Origin: Pegea sp. RAD2-039
Lineage: Eukaryota > Chordata > Thaliacea > Salpida > Salpidae
NCBI GenBank assembly: GCA_034620365.1
Contig: JAQGEQ010000071.1
Location: forward strand, 5,270,001 to 5,334,000
Direction: 5' to 3'
Length of the DNA: 64,000 nt
Notes under the pieces: generated by a model
Database searches by the model: none
What the model saw: only the letters and a program-made list of their open reading frames with translations
What the model was told of the DNA's origin: nothing
Translations under genes and position numbers: made by a program
Shown here: piece after piece, positions 1-12,500 of the stretch
How the letters are laid out: each line of letters opens with the position of its first letter
Numbering within the stretch: position 1 is the stretch's first letter

Positions 1-29
1 ACAAAATTATAAAATAAATATTCAACTAC

Positions 30-155
30 CTCTCGCTTGTTTCTGAGACCATATTCGCCAATCAATTTTAACTCTTGATCAAGACGTGGCTTCTCGAATG
101 GGCGCCTTGGAGTAACATAAGTCTTGCTATGGACTAAACTTCTTGCGTGAGGCAT
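30..155 (-). CDS. RPS9: 40S ribosomal protein S9 (uS4), first coding exon, partial
   Basis: Structural protein of the small cytosolic ribosomal subunit. The exon reads [20 protein letters not shown], followed by [20 protein letters not shown] and RE, which is the strongly conserved uS4 amino terminus. Translation starts at 155. A phase-0 donor (GAG then GTAGTT) follows base 30, and the rest of the gene lies left of the window. An acceptor (CTTAG then CAACAATG) sits five bases before the ATG, so the leader is spliced. The matching donor is in a leader exon at about 896-947, giving a 5' UTR intron of about 735 bp (161-895) in which I see no other gene. Family assignment is from recalled conservation and is very secure; the leader exon is inferred. 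Confidence 0.95.
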
Positions 156-895
156 TGTTGCTAAGATATGAAAAAGATTTTAATTTATATATAAATCTAG
201 TAGCAAAAATAATAACAATTTGCCATTTAGTCAAATAAGTTTATAATATAATCAAGTTATATTTTATTATTATAAATTTGAATTAGAATCAGATGTATTA
301 GAAAACATATTTTTAGCTAAAAGTGATTTAGATAAAAATAAAGTTATAAGAAATTGGGTTTATGAGAATATAAGTCTATGTTACATTGTAGATTATTTTT
401 AAATTTTGTTTAAAAACATAAATCTCTTCAATATCTTTATAAAATGATATAAATAATCAATGTTATAAATAAAAATATATTTAAGTTCATTTTAAATAAA
501 AATTTAATTATATATTTAAACTATTTACCAACCAAAATTTTTACAACAAAATAGAACTATAGATTATATTAAATATTACTTTTAAATTACAAGTTATCCA
601 AACTTAAAATATAAAATTTATAGGAAATATCAATTTTTTTCAATGAAATAATTTTAAAGAACTCAATTATACATTACTATTAAATTTTAAACAAATATTT
701 TATACAAACTATAATAAATTAATCAGCAGCGTCAAATAGGAAGTAAAATTTCTTTCAAAGTTTTGAAATTTCGGCAAATAAGATAAACATAAAAAAATAA
801 AATACAACACCAATGAAAAACGTTATCTAGCTAGTTAAATTGCCAACTTTTAATCATTTATAAATGAATAAAAATAATAAAAATAAAGAACTAAC

Positions 896-947
896 CTGTC
901 AGCAAGGATTAAAACGGCCAATATTACGTAGCAAACCAAAAAGAGAG
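896..947 (-). promoter_or_regulatory. RPS9: Putative RPS9 non-coding leader exon with 5' TOP tract
   Basis: Read on the minus strand, a pyrimidine run CTCTCTTTTT begins at about 947. It is followed by roughly 40 bases and a consensus donor (GACAG then GTTAGTTC) after base 896. Ribosomal protein mRNAs typically begin with a C followed by a pyrimidine tract (TOP), which subjects them to growth-dependent translational control. The position, one short intron upstream of the RPS9 start codon, makes this the likely transcription start. No transcript evidence is available. Confidence 0.6.
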
Positions 948-2039
948 TAGCACCATAAGTCTTTGTAAACTACCAAAATAGCCAAAGCGGTAAAATAATT
1001 TTCAGCTGAGAAACTTGACTTAATGTTGAAAATTATAATTAATAACTGCTTTTAAATAACTTATTACAAAATTAAAATCGTTATTTTACACTTTTAATTA
1101 ATTATTTACAACTACAGTTTATTTATTTAAATTTTACTTTAAACAAAATTTTCTGTAGTTTATTAAAAGGATTTCATTTTCAGCTTAGACAGGATAAAGT
1201 ATGACAAACTGAACAATGTTTAAAACAAGAAAACTTTATGATAAGTAAAAAGTTTAAAATATCTTTATGATATACAATATCATGATTACAAACAAAATAT
1301 GTAGAAATATTTTGGTTACGACTAGTTACTTATATAAAATTTTTTAATAAAGTTTGTTTTTAAATTTGTAAGACGCGTTGGTTTCTACTAAGTTTTTGGT
1401 TAAGCTATACTGAGTAAAGTCATCCATTCAGCAAAAAATGTGGAGATCCAAGCCCGAGCCGACGCTCTAGAGAAAATAAGAAACTGCAAAGGAGATGAAG
1501 GGTCTGCAGTCACCAATTAATTAACGTAACAAATATGATCGGATGTACTTCTCAAACATTGGCAGAATTAGTCAAAATTCCCAGAAGAACAAAAATCTGT
1601 GATTTTTTATAGCTTTACCATTCTTTCTTAATTTATCGTTTAACACATATGCCTTTTTTTTGTTCGATTTTGTTTATCTTTGAACTTTGAAGAATTGCTA
1701 ATAAAACTATAGAGATTCGCTATTTGCATTAGCTTAAGATGTTAAATATGAAAAAAAAAACTTTCATTTAGCATTAAAACTCCTAGCTGCCACTATCCAG
1801 GGATGTGATATGTAACTATTACATATCAGCCAGTTCATACTTATAATATGGATCTCTAAATACTTCTTATATCAAATTATCTTCTATAAATTATAAGCAA
1901 TGCATTAATATGGACTCCGTTATCTTATAATCAATGATTACAATTGTTAAGGACTTAACCAAATTCTTTTATGATAATTTATCGTGAAAACGTCACATGG
2001 TTAAATTTTAAAAGATAAAAAAATTAAAGTATTGAAAAT

Positions 2040-2431
2040 TTTGATGAAGAGTTCTACTAATAAGCAGATTGACGAAAACACTAATCGATATATTCTTTTT
2101 ATTAGTAGTCAAAAATACATCTGCTTCAGCATTTCTGAATTTCTGAACTGTTCAGAAGTTGCAAGTATTGATCGAGGCAAGATTTGGATCTGTATAGAAG
2201 ATAGCTTCCGTCTTTTTTAGGCTCTTGAAGCTCAGAGTCTTTCAACCTCAAAGAAAAATGGATTTCCTTTAATCGCTGATTTGGTGCGCGGCACTAAGTC
2301 AGTATCATCTTATGAAAGATCTCAAACATCTCAGATTGAAATGAGCCTTCGTCATCAAGATTTATGTTTGCATGATGTAGCCATGGTGAAGAAGGATAAC
2401 AGAGTTGGTGTAAGTGACTAATGCATTAGTG
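2040..2431 (+). pseudogene. Coding-like fragment, unrecognised (possible exons or decayed gene)
   Basis: Two adjacent stretches look more coding-like than the surrounding AT-rich DNA. The first (to about 2219) contains SISEFLNCSEVASIDRGKIW. It ends at a stop that coincides with an acceptor-like TTTTTTAG. The second is open from about 2221 to the stop near 2421 and includes GFPLIADLVRGTKSVSSYER and HQDLCLHDVAMVKKDNRVG, with a GTGTAAGTG donor-like site near its end. I recognise no family. It could be two exons of a small gene, a decayed mobile element or chance. An open fragment at 1412-1520 may belong with it. Confidence 0.25.
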
Positions 2432-3191
2432 GGCGGGACTTATATCAAATTGTTGATGGTTTCTTCATCTTAAATTGAATGATTCTGTATTAGACCATAA
2501 TGTTTCTGATAAAACGGAAAAAAATAAAATAATAAATAAAGTTTATAACTTGATTGTAAAAGTTACAAAAATAAAAAAGAATAATTAAAGATTTAATGAA
2601 AATATGGGAGAAATTTGAATGTTGCAACTTGTTCCAAAAGAAAAGCATAATTACAAACTTAAACTAAAATGTAAAAAGTAAATTGCTTTTCAGTTGTTGC
2701 CGAAAATTTTTAATTTCTTATTTGTTTATTTAGGCTGTGAGTAAAAATACATCTTGAAAAATATTTATTAGAAATTAAATCTAAAAACTTTAATTCATAG
2801 TTAAAATAAAATTCAATTTACAAACTGTATCAATTGTAATTATTGTGTAAAGTAAAAATTTTATTGGTAACAGCAATTTGCACAAATTATAATTTTGAAA
2901 CCATAATAAATTGGTTGCATACTCCAAATTATTTTGTCAATTTTAGTTTGAAGTATTTAAGGTTTACAGATAAAGTCGAGTATTTATTGCTTGCTTGTAA
3001 TAAATGTCGATTTTAAATATTTAAATATGATATTTTAATCCTATTATCTTTTTTTCTAATCTTTGGCTGCTTTATTGTAAAAAGGCAACAACAAAAACAG
3101 AAAAAAAAAACAATAAGAACTGCGATTTGATTGATTTAAAATTGATTCAAATTGATTTGAAAATAAAGATGAAATTTTTAAATCATTTAAA

Positions 3192-3277
3192 TTTTTTAAC
3201 TTGTAAGTTATCGATTTTCTGTTTGTGTGTTTGTTTTTTAACTTGTAAGTTATCGATTTTTTGTTTGTGTGTTTGTT
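3192..3277. repeat. Two-copy direct repeat, period 42 bp
   Basis: A 42-bp unit containing AACTTGTAAGTTATCGATTT followed by GTTTGTGTGTTTG is present twice in tandem with about one mismatch. It lies in the spacer downstream of the golgin gene. No function is implied. Confidence 0.85.
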
Positions 3278-3544
3278 TTTTTAACTTTTGATCGGGTATC
3301 AGACGAATGAATCTGTCGACTTTTGAAGTGAAGTTGTATTTCGAATTATAAAATAAAAAGAATGTTTTACTAAATAATAAAAATAAATAAAATAATTAGA
3401 AAGTACGCAATTTCACCAAGTTCTTTGATTATCTAAAACATCAAGTTACTAAATTTCATTTCTTTAAAGTTGGCAAAAAAAAAAGGAAACAAAAATTTGG
3501 AGTCTTTAAAATGGTCACTAGATGTCTGATGAAGATCATAAAGA

Positions 3545-6500
3545 TCACAATCCGCATCTAAAAGCGAAGAAGTGCAGCGCGATGAGATAGATGACCACTA
3601 GAGTGCGCAGTGAGAAAAGCTTAATTCGATGATTCTTGCGTCCAAGACGCAACATCCGAGAAACACAAGATCGAGATCTTCGAACCTAAAAAGATGAGGA
3701 TCAGCTAGAGATCATCTCATCAGTTTCTTACCATCTTCACTTTTGAATCATTTAAAAGAATTGATTTTTCATCAGCTTCATCTTCTGATGTTATCTGAAC
3801 TTTGAAGTCACGTGTCTCATCCTGAAGATCAGGTGATGTAGCAGAAAGATCAGGGGCCACTTGATCTTCAACTGGGATGCTTTAAAAATCGAAATTTTAG
3901 TTGAAAGATCACTGGATGATATCTGATACTCACAAAGATGATTTTTCTTCTTCTTGATTACTCTGAAATATTTTGATTGTTGTTAAACAACTTTCTTGTC
4001 AACAACAAACTAACAAACCGAATTTTGAAGATTGAATGTTTGTAGCTGATTCAATTGATGTTGATAATGATGAAGATGAATCAAAAGATGTTGATACTGA
4101 ATCTTCATCTCGTCAATCTATAAATTAAATCATTTTACATCAAATCAAATCTTCATCTAACCTACTTCATTTTGCTTCTTAATCAACATCTCATTTGTGT
4201 CTTTTTCCTGCTGGAGTCGATGCTTCAACCGCTCAATAATGACGTCATCAGTAATGACGTCATCAGTAGTGACGTCATCACAAGAAATTAGTTGGGAAAT
4301 TTGATTGAGAAGAAGTCGAAATGCTGCCACCTGGTGTTCAGTTTTCATCTTCTTTTCAGATGAAAGTTTATCACGTGATTTCAGTTTCGATTTCAGCTGA
4401 TCATTGAACATCCGGGACTCTTTGATCTCGTCATTGTGTCTTGAAATGATACGATCTTTCTCACTCAATTCTGATTTCAGATGATTCTCATTTGATTCAT
4501 ATTGAATCTTCAAAGCTGTAAGACTCTTCACTTGTGAGAAGAGGGATTCAATCCTTCTCTTTTGGGACTCTTTTACCAGATCTTTATCTTTTATTTTATT
4601 CTTCATCTTTACGCAATCTGAAACAAGTCCTGAAATCATCACTTCTCGCTTCTTCAACTGATCTTCCAGGCTCTTTTCTTGATCTTCCACAGCTCCGTGA
4701 AGCGACTCCATCTCCACTTTCGAGTCTTGGATGTCAATCAATGACGTCATTTGATGATCAAGTTGAGATCGGAGATCAGTAATCTCCTCATCTTTCTGCA
4801 TCAGTTCTTCACTGAATTTTGCTTCAATCTGATGACGTAATTGCTCTCGAGAGCTGATGACGTCATCAAGTTGGATCTGAAGATCTTTCTTCTCTTCTTC
4901 AACTTCTGATCTTGATCTCTACAAAGATTATTGGATGTTGATCTTTTAGAGTTAGGGTGTGATCTTACCTTTGAATATTCGAAAAGATTCTTCATCTTGA
5001 GTTGATCTTGTTGAGCTCTTTGCTGAGTCTTCAAAAGTTCGGATGTCAATTCGGAGTACTTTTGTTGATGATCTGCATCTTGAGATTTTATCTTCTCATC
5101 AAGATCTTTGATTTTTATCTTTTCTGCCTCCAACTTGTGGCAAGTCTCTTGATGAGTGATCTTTTCAGACTGAAGAGATGAGTTGAGATGATCACAATCT
5201 TTCACAACCTCCAGGATTCGATTCTTCAAATCTTCATTTTCTTTCTTCTGATCTTGAAGCTCCTCTTCAAGCTTTTTAACTTCCGTCATCAACTTCTGAT
5301 GCTCTTCATCTAACAGATCAAATCTAATCCTTAGATCATCATCTGTTTGTGTCCCTGAATCTAACTTCAACTCCACTTCTTTTAACTTCTCAATCTCTTC
5401 TTCCTGATCCTTAATCTTTCTCAGATCTTCTTCTTTGGACTTTTCTAATTTTCGAAGAGACTTTTCGGCATCCCGAAGAGACTCAATCTTATCCAGAAGA
5501 TTCATCTCAAGTTCTGATCTTGTTTCTTCTAATAATGACGTCATCACGTTCAAATCTTTGTTGCAAGACTCAAGAGTCTTCACTTCTTCTTCTAACATCC
5601 TCTTCTTGATCTCCATCTCCTCTAAGTCTTCTTTCATCTTCTCCTCTTTTTCTTCTATTTCTTTGATCAAAAGATCATGTCTTAGATGAAGATCCTTTTG
5701 TTTCTTCTCATTTATTTCAGCATCATTCTTTTGCTGATATAATAAAATCTTCATCTCTTCGGAAGACTCCTTCAACTCACTCATTTCATCTTTGATCCGG
5801 ATCAAATCTTGTCTACATGAGATTAGATCTTCTTCCATCTGATCTTTACTCTTCATCAGATCTTTACGAGACATCAAAGCCGCTTTTAATCTTCGTTGAA
5901 GATTCAACATCTTATCCTGATCAGTACTTGAAGATCTTTGAAGCTCTTCTTCTTTAACGGAGGACTTATTCAACTCATAACTCAACTTCTTCATCTCTTC
6001 CTTCAAAATCTTCTTTTCTTCTTCTACGATCTTCATCTTTTGATCCAGCTGATCAACTTGATGATGAAGATTTGAGTTTTCGGATTCTACATCTTCTAAT
6101 TGATCTTTTGTTGATTTTAGTGTCTTCAAAGATTCAATTAACTCTTTTTCTTTGAGTCTTTTATCATCTTTCAGCTTTTGTAGATCATCTTTTCCAACTT
6201 CTTCAATTTCTGCTTCCAAAGATTCAATTTTCAGATCCGAATCTTTCAACTGAAGATCAAGATTTTTAATCTTCTTTTTTAATCTTTTAATTTGATCTTC
6301 AGACTGCTCTTTAGAAGTTACAAGATCTTTTGTTAGTGAATCAACCTCAAATCTACATCTTTTCATCTCTTCCCGCTCTCTACCTAACTCTTCTTTCAAA
6401 TTGTCACGTGACAACTTTAGAGCTTGAACTTCATCACCAAGGACTTCAAAATCAGATATCTTTTCACTAAGAATTTTAATCTCAAGATGTAGATCTTCAT

Positions 6501-9500
6501 TCATCTTGGAAGATTTCTCTTTTTCTGCCATCAAGGACTTTCTAGAGATCAGAGCAGCTTTCAGCTTCCGTTGAAGATCAGAAATATTCTTTTTCATCTC
6601 AACTCTATCTTCAGATTCTTCATTCAAACAATCTTTCTTCTCATCCAGTTGTGACGTCATCAACGTCATCTGATCTTTCAATGACGTCACTTCCTGATTC
6701 TTTTCATCCAATTGTGACGTCATCAACGTCATCTCATCTTTCAATGACGTCACTTCCTGATTCTCTCCATTCAATTGTGACGTCATCAACATCATCTGAT
6801 CTTTCAGTGACGTCACTTCCTGATTCTTCATCCATCGTCAGTCATGACGTCACTTCCTGATTCGTGACGTCATCAACATCATCTGATCTTTCAGTGACGT
6901 CACTTCCTGATTCTTCTCATCCAGTTGTGACGTCATCAACGTCATCTGATCTTTCAATGACGTCACTTCCTGATTCTTCTCATCCAATTGTGACGTCATC
7001 AACGTCATCTGATCTTTCAATGACGTCACCTCCTGATTCTTCTCATCCAATTGTGACGTCATCAATATCATCTGATCTTTCAGTGACGTCACTTCCTGAT
7101 TCTCTCCATTCAATTGTGACGTCATCAACGTCATCTGATCTTTCAATGACGTCACTTCCTGATTCTTCTCATCCGATTGTGACGTCATCAACGTCATCTG
7201 ATCTTTCAATGACGTCACTTCCTGATTCTTCTCATCCAATTGTGACGTCCTCAATGTCATCTGATCTTTCAGTGACGTCACTTCCTGATTCTTCTCATCC
7301 GATTGTGACGTCATCAACGTCATCTGATCTTTCAATGACGTCACTTCCTGATTCTCTCCATTCAATTGTGACGTCATCAACGTCATCTGATCTTTCAATG
7401 ACGTCACTTCCTGATTCTTCTCATCCAATTGTGACGTCATCAACGTCATCTGATCTTTCAATGACGTCACTTCCTGATTCTTCTCATCCAATTGTGACGT
7501 CATCTGATCTTTCAATGACGTCACTTCCTGATTCTCTCCATTCAATTGTGACGTCATCAACGTCATCTGATCTTTCAATGACGTCACTTCCTGATTCTTC
7601 TCATCCAGTTGTGACGTCATCAACGTCATCTGATCTTTCAATGACGTCACTTCCTGATTCTTCTCATCCAATTGTGACGTCATCAACGTCATCTGATCTT
7701 TCAATGACGTCACTTCCTGATTCTTCTCATCCAATTGTGACGTCATCAATGTCATCTGATCTTTCAGTGACGTCACTTCTTGATTCTTCTCATCCAATTG
7801 TGACGTCATCAACGTCATCTGATCTTTCAATGACGTCACTCCTGATTCTTCTCATCCAATTGTGACGTCATCAACGTCATCTGATCTTTCAATGACGTCA
7901 CTTCCTGATTCTTCTCATCCAATTGTGACGTCATCAACGTCATCTGATCTTTCAATGACGTCACTTCCTGATTCTCTCCATTCAATTGTGACGTCATCAA
8001 CGTCATCTGATCTTTCAATGACGTCACTTCCTGATTCTTCTCATCCAATTGTGACGTCATCAACGTCATCTGATCTTTCAATGACGTCACTTCTTGATTC
8101 TCTCTCAATTGTGACGTCATCATCATCTGTGACGTCATTCAATCCAGTTGTGACGTCATCAACGTCATCTGATCTTTCAATGACGTCACTTCCTGATTCT
8201 TCTCATCCAATTGTGACGTCATCAATGTCATCTGATCTTTCAATGACGTCACTTCCTGATTCTTCTCATCCGATTGTGACGTCATCAACGTCATCTGATC
8301 TTTCAATGACGTCACTTCCTGATTCTCTCCATTCAATTGTGACGTCATCAACGTCATCTGATCTTTCAATGACGTCACTTCCTGATTCTTCTCATCCAAT
8401 TGTGACGTCATCAACGTCATCTGATCTTTCAATGACGTCACTTCCTGATTCTTTTCATCCAATTGTGACGTCATCAACGTCATCTGATCTTTCAGTGACG
8501 TCACTTCCTGATTCTTCTCATCCAGTTGTGACGTCATCAACATCATCTGATCTTTCAGTGGCGTCACTTCCTGATTCTTCTCATCCAGTTGTGACGTCAT
8601 CAACGTCATCTGATCTTTCAATGACGTCACTTCCTGATTCTTCTCATCCAATTGTGACGTCATCAACGTCATCTGATCTTTCAATGACGTCACTTCCTGA
8701 TTCTTCTCATCCAATTGTGACGTCATCAATGTCATCTGATCTTTCAATGACGTCACTTCCTGATTCTTCTCATTCAATTGTGACGTCATCAACGTCATCT
8801 GATCTTTCAGTGACGTCACTTCCTGATTCTTCTCATCCGATTGTGACGTCATCAACGTCATCTGATCTTTCAATGACGTCACTTCCTGATTCTTCTCATC
8901 CAATTGTGACGTCATCAACGTCATCTGATCTGTCAATGACGTCACTTCCTGATTCTTTTCATCCAATTGTGACGTCATCAACGTCACCTGATCTTTCAGT
9001 GACGTCACTTCCTGCTGATGAGCTACAGATTCGTCTTCATCAATTTTTTTTTCTTTTTTGAAGATATTATTTTGGGATTGTTGATCAGATGCTGAAGAAG
9101 ATTGAAGAAGATCAACTTGGGATGAGGATGTGAGAGATGCTAATTGATCTTTAAGAGATTGAATGAGAAGATCAGACTCTTCAAGACGTACTTGTAATGA
9201 TGAAAGTTCCTGAAACACGAAGATTTGATGACGTCACAACAGATGAAGACACAAACCTGATTATGATCGAAATCTTTTAATGGATGTTGATTTTTGTTGT
9301 TTTGAAATTCTTCTTTTTCTTGCTTCAGTTTTTTCAACTGAATCTGCATCACTTTCATCTTCTTTAGGACTCGCTCTTTTTGAGCTTCGTGTTTTTCGGC
9401 CTATTTCAAAAACGACCATTTTATCTCGAAGCTAATTTTAACAAAAAACTAAATTGTTGAAGAAAAAAAAAATTAAATTTGAATCAGCCAATCACAAAGC

Positions 9501-12500
9501 TTGCTGTTTTCACATCGTCCAATCACGTGTTCGCATTTGTTGATTAATTATTGAAGCAAAATATTTAGTGAAAGCAGTTTTGTGAGTCTACTTTTGTGTA
9601 TACCTGAACTTTTAATATCATTTCGTTCTTATCATGCGACTGCTTAAGGTCTTCTATAGCTCTTGATAACTCACCATCCAAATGAAGTAACTTTGATCTT
9701 GTGTCTTCTAGCTCTTCTTCTTTTTTTCGAATCTTTTAAAAATCAATTTTTTGATTCTTGAAACTTTCAAGATGATTCAACTGACCATGATCTGAAGTTG
9801 GGTGATCTCTTCATCAAAAGATGAATTTTTTTGTGAATGTTCTGATGTAAGGACATCAAATTCGTGATGAAGATGATAATTTGCTGCTTTGTAGTGTTCT
9901 AACTCCTTCTGTTTCACTTCAATCACATCTAAGATCAAATTACATCATTAAAGATCAAATGAAGATGAAGATCTAACTTTTCGTCTCCATCTTCACTTCT
10001 TCTAACTCTTCTTTAACTTTTGAAATGATCAAATCTTTGTTAGTGATGATCGAACACAACTCATCGACTCTTCGAGCAGTCGCGGAGATCTGAGCATCTC
10101 GCTCTTTCAACCTCTCATCAACCATCGAATTGATCTCATTCAACTACATCCACATCTTTAATCAACCAATCAGAAACCATCTTTCAATCTTACCTGTCTT
10201 TCACTCTCATCTTGCAACTCTTTCTTCAGGAAACTGATCTTACTATTTGCCTTATTCAAATCTTCCCCAAGACTTCTAGCAAGATTTTCTCGATCTTTTA
10301 ATCTTTCACAAGTATCCTGAAGTTTTGGAGTAATCTCATCGAGTTGATGTTGATACTGACGAGATGATTTTGAAGTTTGTGATAACCTCTCTTCTAGTAG
10401 ACTATCAACAAAAATCATTAGGAGGTTGGATCCTCATTTAGGACCTCATCAACCTGCAAGTGGATTGAAGACTCGAACACAACTTCCTTTTCTCCTTACA
10501 TTCAATCTCCCATTTTTCCAATTCTTCATTCTTAAAAATAAAATAAAAATATTCAATTTGAAGCAAGATGAAAAAAGAAGACTTTGAACAACGATCATAA
10601 GATCAATTACGGACACAACAACAACATCCGGAGGTAGATTCATGACACGTGGTTGCCATGGTAATAGTTCATCTTGAAATTACAACATCAAAAAAACCTT
10701 CTTGACAACAACAGAAAATTTCTTTGTTGCTTCTGTTAGTTCTTCACTCAGATTTTTATTCTTATTTTCAACTTGATAAAGAAGACTTTTCAAAGTCTTC
10801 ACTTGATCTTCAAGACATGATCTCTCTTTACGGTGATGAGCATTTGACTCATATATTTGATCTTCTAGATAACTTGTCAGTTTGCTCACTTCTAACGCCT
10901 ATTGTTGTAGTGGATAGAAAAAAATAAAAACAAACAAAATAACAAACAACAAACCTGACAATCTAACTTCATCCGCAACTCAACAACTTTATTTTGTTTT
11001 TCTTCAACCTCTGATCTCATCTCTTCTTCTTTTGATTTGAAAATCCTCTGATGAAAAGAGAGTTTAGCAAGTTACAAGGATACTACATCATCAAGATCAC
11101 CAGTTGATCCTCTATCTTGCATTCATGATCGAAAATACATCTTTGTAAATCTTTTTCTTTATCTTCAAATGATCTTCTGATGTCGGTTACTTCATGATCA
11201 TTCAATGCTAATTTTTCGCACAAATTTTCGACCTGTTCATCAATTAAAGACCTTTTAAAGATCTTCATCAGTTTAAGATCAAAACAAGATTTTTTTGAGA
11301 TTTTTATGATTGAAACAATTTATCAAATAAGGAGCTAAAAAAGAGTCTGATGAGAAGATCTAAGAGATGCTAGTTTTATCTCGGATTTTTACAAAGAAAA
11401 TAGTAATCTGAAGCAACTGACTTGTTGTTGAAGGAGGTTTTTCTGCGCATGCGCATCACTGACTTTTTCTTCCAACTTATTTACATACTCAGCGAGATCT
11501 TCTGCTCTTATTTGGGTATTTCCCATAGAAGCATCACAATATTGAGAAATAATAACCAATTCACTTTCATATTGTCGTAATTTGTCTTCTAACTCTGATA
11601 CCTGTTCATCAATCAACCAATCAGAAAACTTTAATTTGAAATCAATTAAATTAAAATGAAAATAAATATTTGAAAGTTTTTAAATAAAAATGTCTGCTGA
11701 GGAGCCTGCTCCCTAAAATCCATCTAAGACTTCATCTTCCAGGACTTCAAGATCCATCTGAGACTTCATCTTCCAGGACTTCAAGATCCATCTGAGACTT
11801 CATCTTCCACGACTTCAAGATCCATCTGAGACTTCATCTTCCACGACTTCAACATCCATCTGAGACTTCATCTTCCACGACTTCAACATCCATCTGAGAC
11901 TTCATCTTCCACGACAGCTCATTTCCATATAAGCAAAAGAATTTCTTCTTCCAACATCCTCATCACTAACCAGCATCCAGAAGACTTTGGATCTTGATGC
12001 TTCCAGCTGAGATCTCAAGAAGTTGTCATCTTCTACATCTTTGAATCACTTCCGAGACTTCAGAGAGAGATCTCGGCTCAATCTTCATGATTTCAGTAAA
12101 AACAAGATCATCGAGGAAGACAAGATCCCAAAAATCTTCTTTGTAAGCTAGAGAGGCAACTGATAAAGACACAGATCTTAGATCTAGGAGATGCTCTGAG
12201 TTGCCACCAAAGAGATCTTTGAGTATCTTCCTGATCTTCCCTATTTGTTCCATATCGGATCTTCTTTCCAACAGATGATTGAGACTCAGGAAGATTTAAA
12301 GATTTGTCATTTACGAACCATAAGCTTAATGACGTCTTCTGGAATCATTCAGATGACGTCATCGTGGGAAGAGTTAGTTGGAAGATTACTTCTGTGGCAA
12401 GTTTATAATAAAAAAAATAAAAAAAGGAAAATTGTTGAAAGAAAATCAAAAGTGGAATTATTTTTCACTTGAAAATTGCAAGTTGCTGATTGGTCAATTT

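Larger units (their letters stand above)
948..3544. other. Intergenic region between RPS9 leader and golgin 3' end
   Basis: AT-rich spacer of about 2.6 kb. It holds a short open stretch at about 1412-1520 (plus) with the peptide EIQARADALEKIRNCKGDEG, a further coding-like stretch at about 2040-2431 (listed separately), and a short tandem duplication at 3192-3277. I recognise no complete gene. Confidence 0.5.

Noticed and set aside
6640-9017. CRISPR-like array
   Set aside because: There are no distinct spacers; the whole 63-bp unit repeats and it is coding in a eukaryotic gene.
6864-9061. Long plus-strand Ser/Thr/Pro-rich repeat frames as genes
   Set aside because: They are the antisense of the golgin repeat array and stay open only because the unit is a multiple of three; no start context, splice sites or family support.
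12026-12271. 81-codon minus-strand frame as a golgin exon
   Set aside because: Flanking exons already join in phase without it, it lacks heptads, and no good acceptor/donor pair encloses it.
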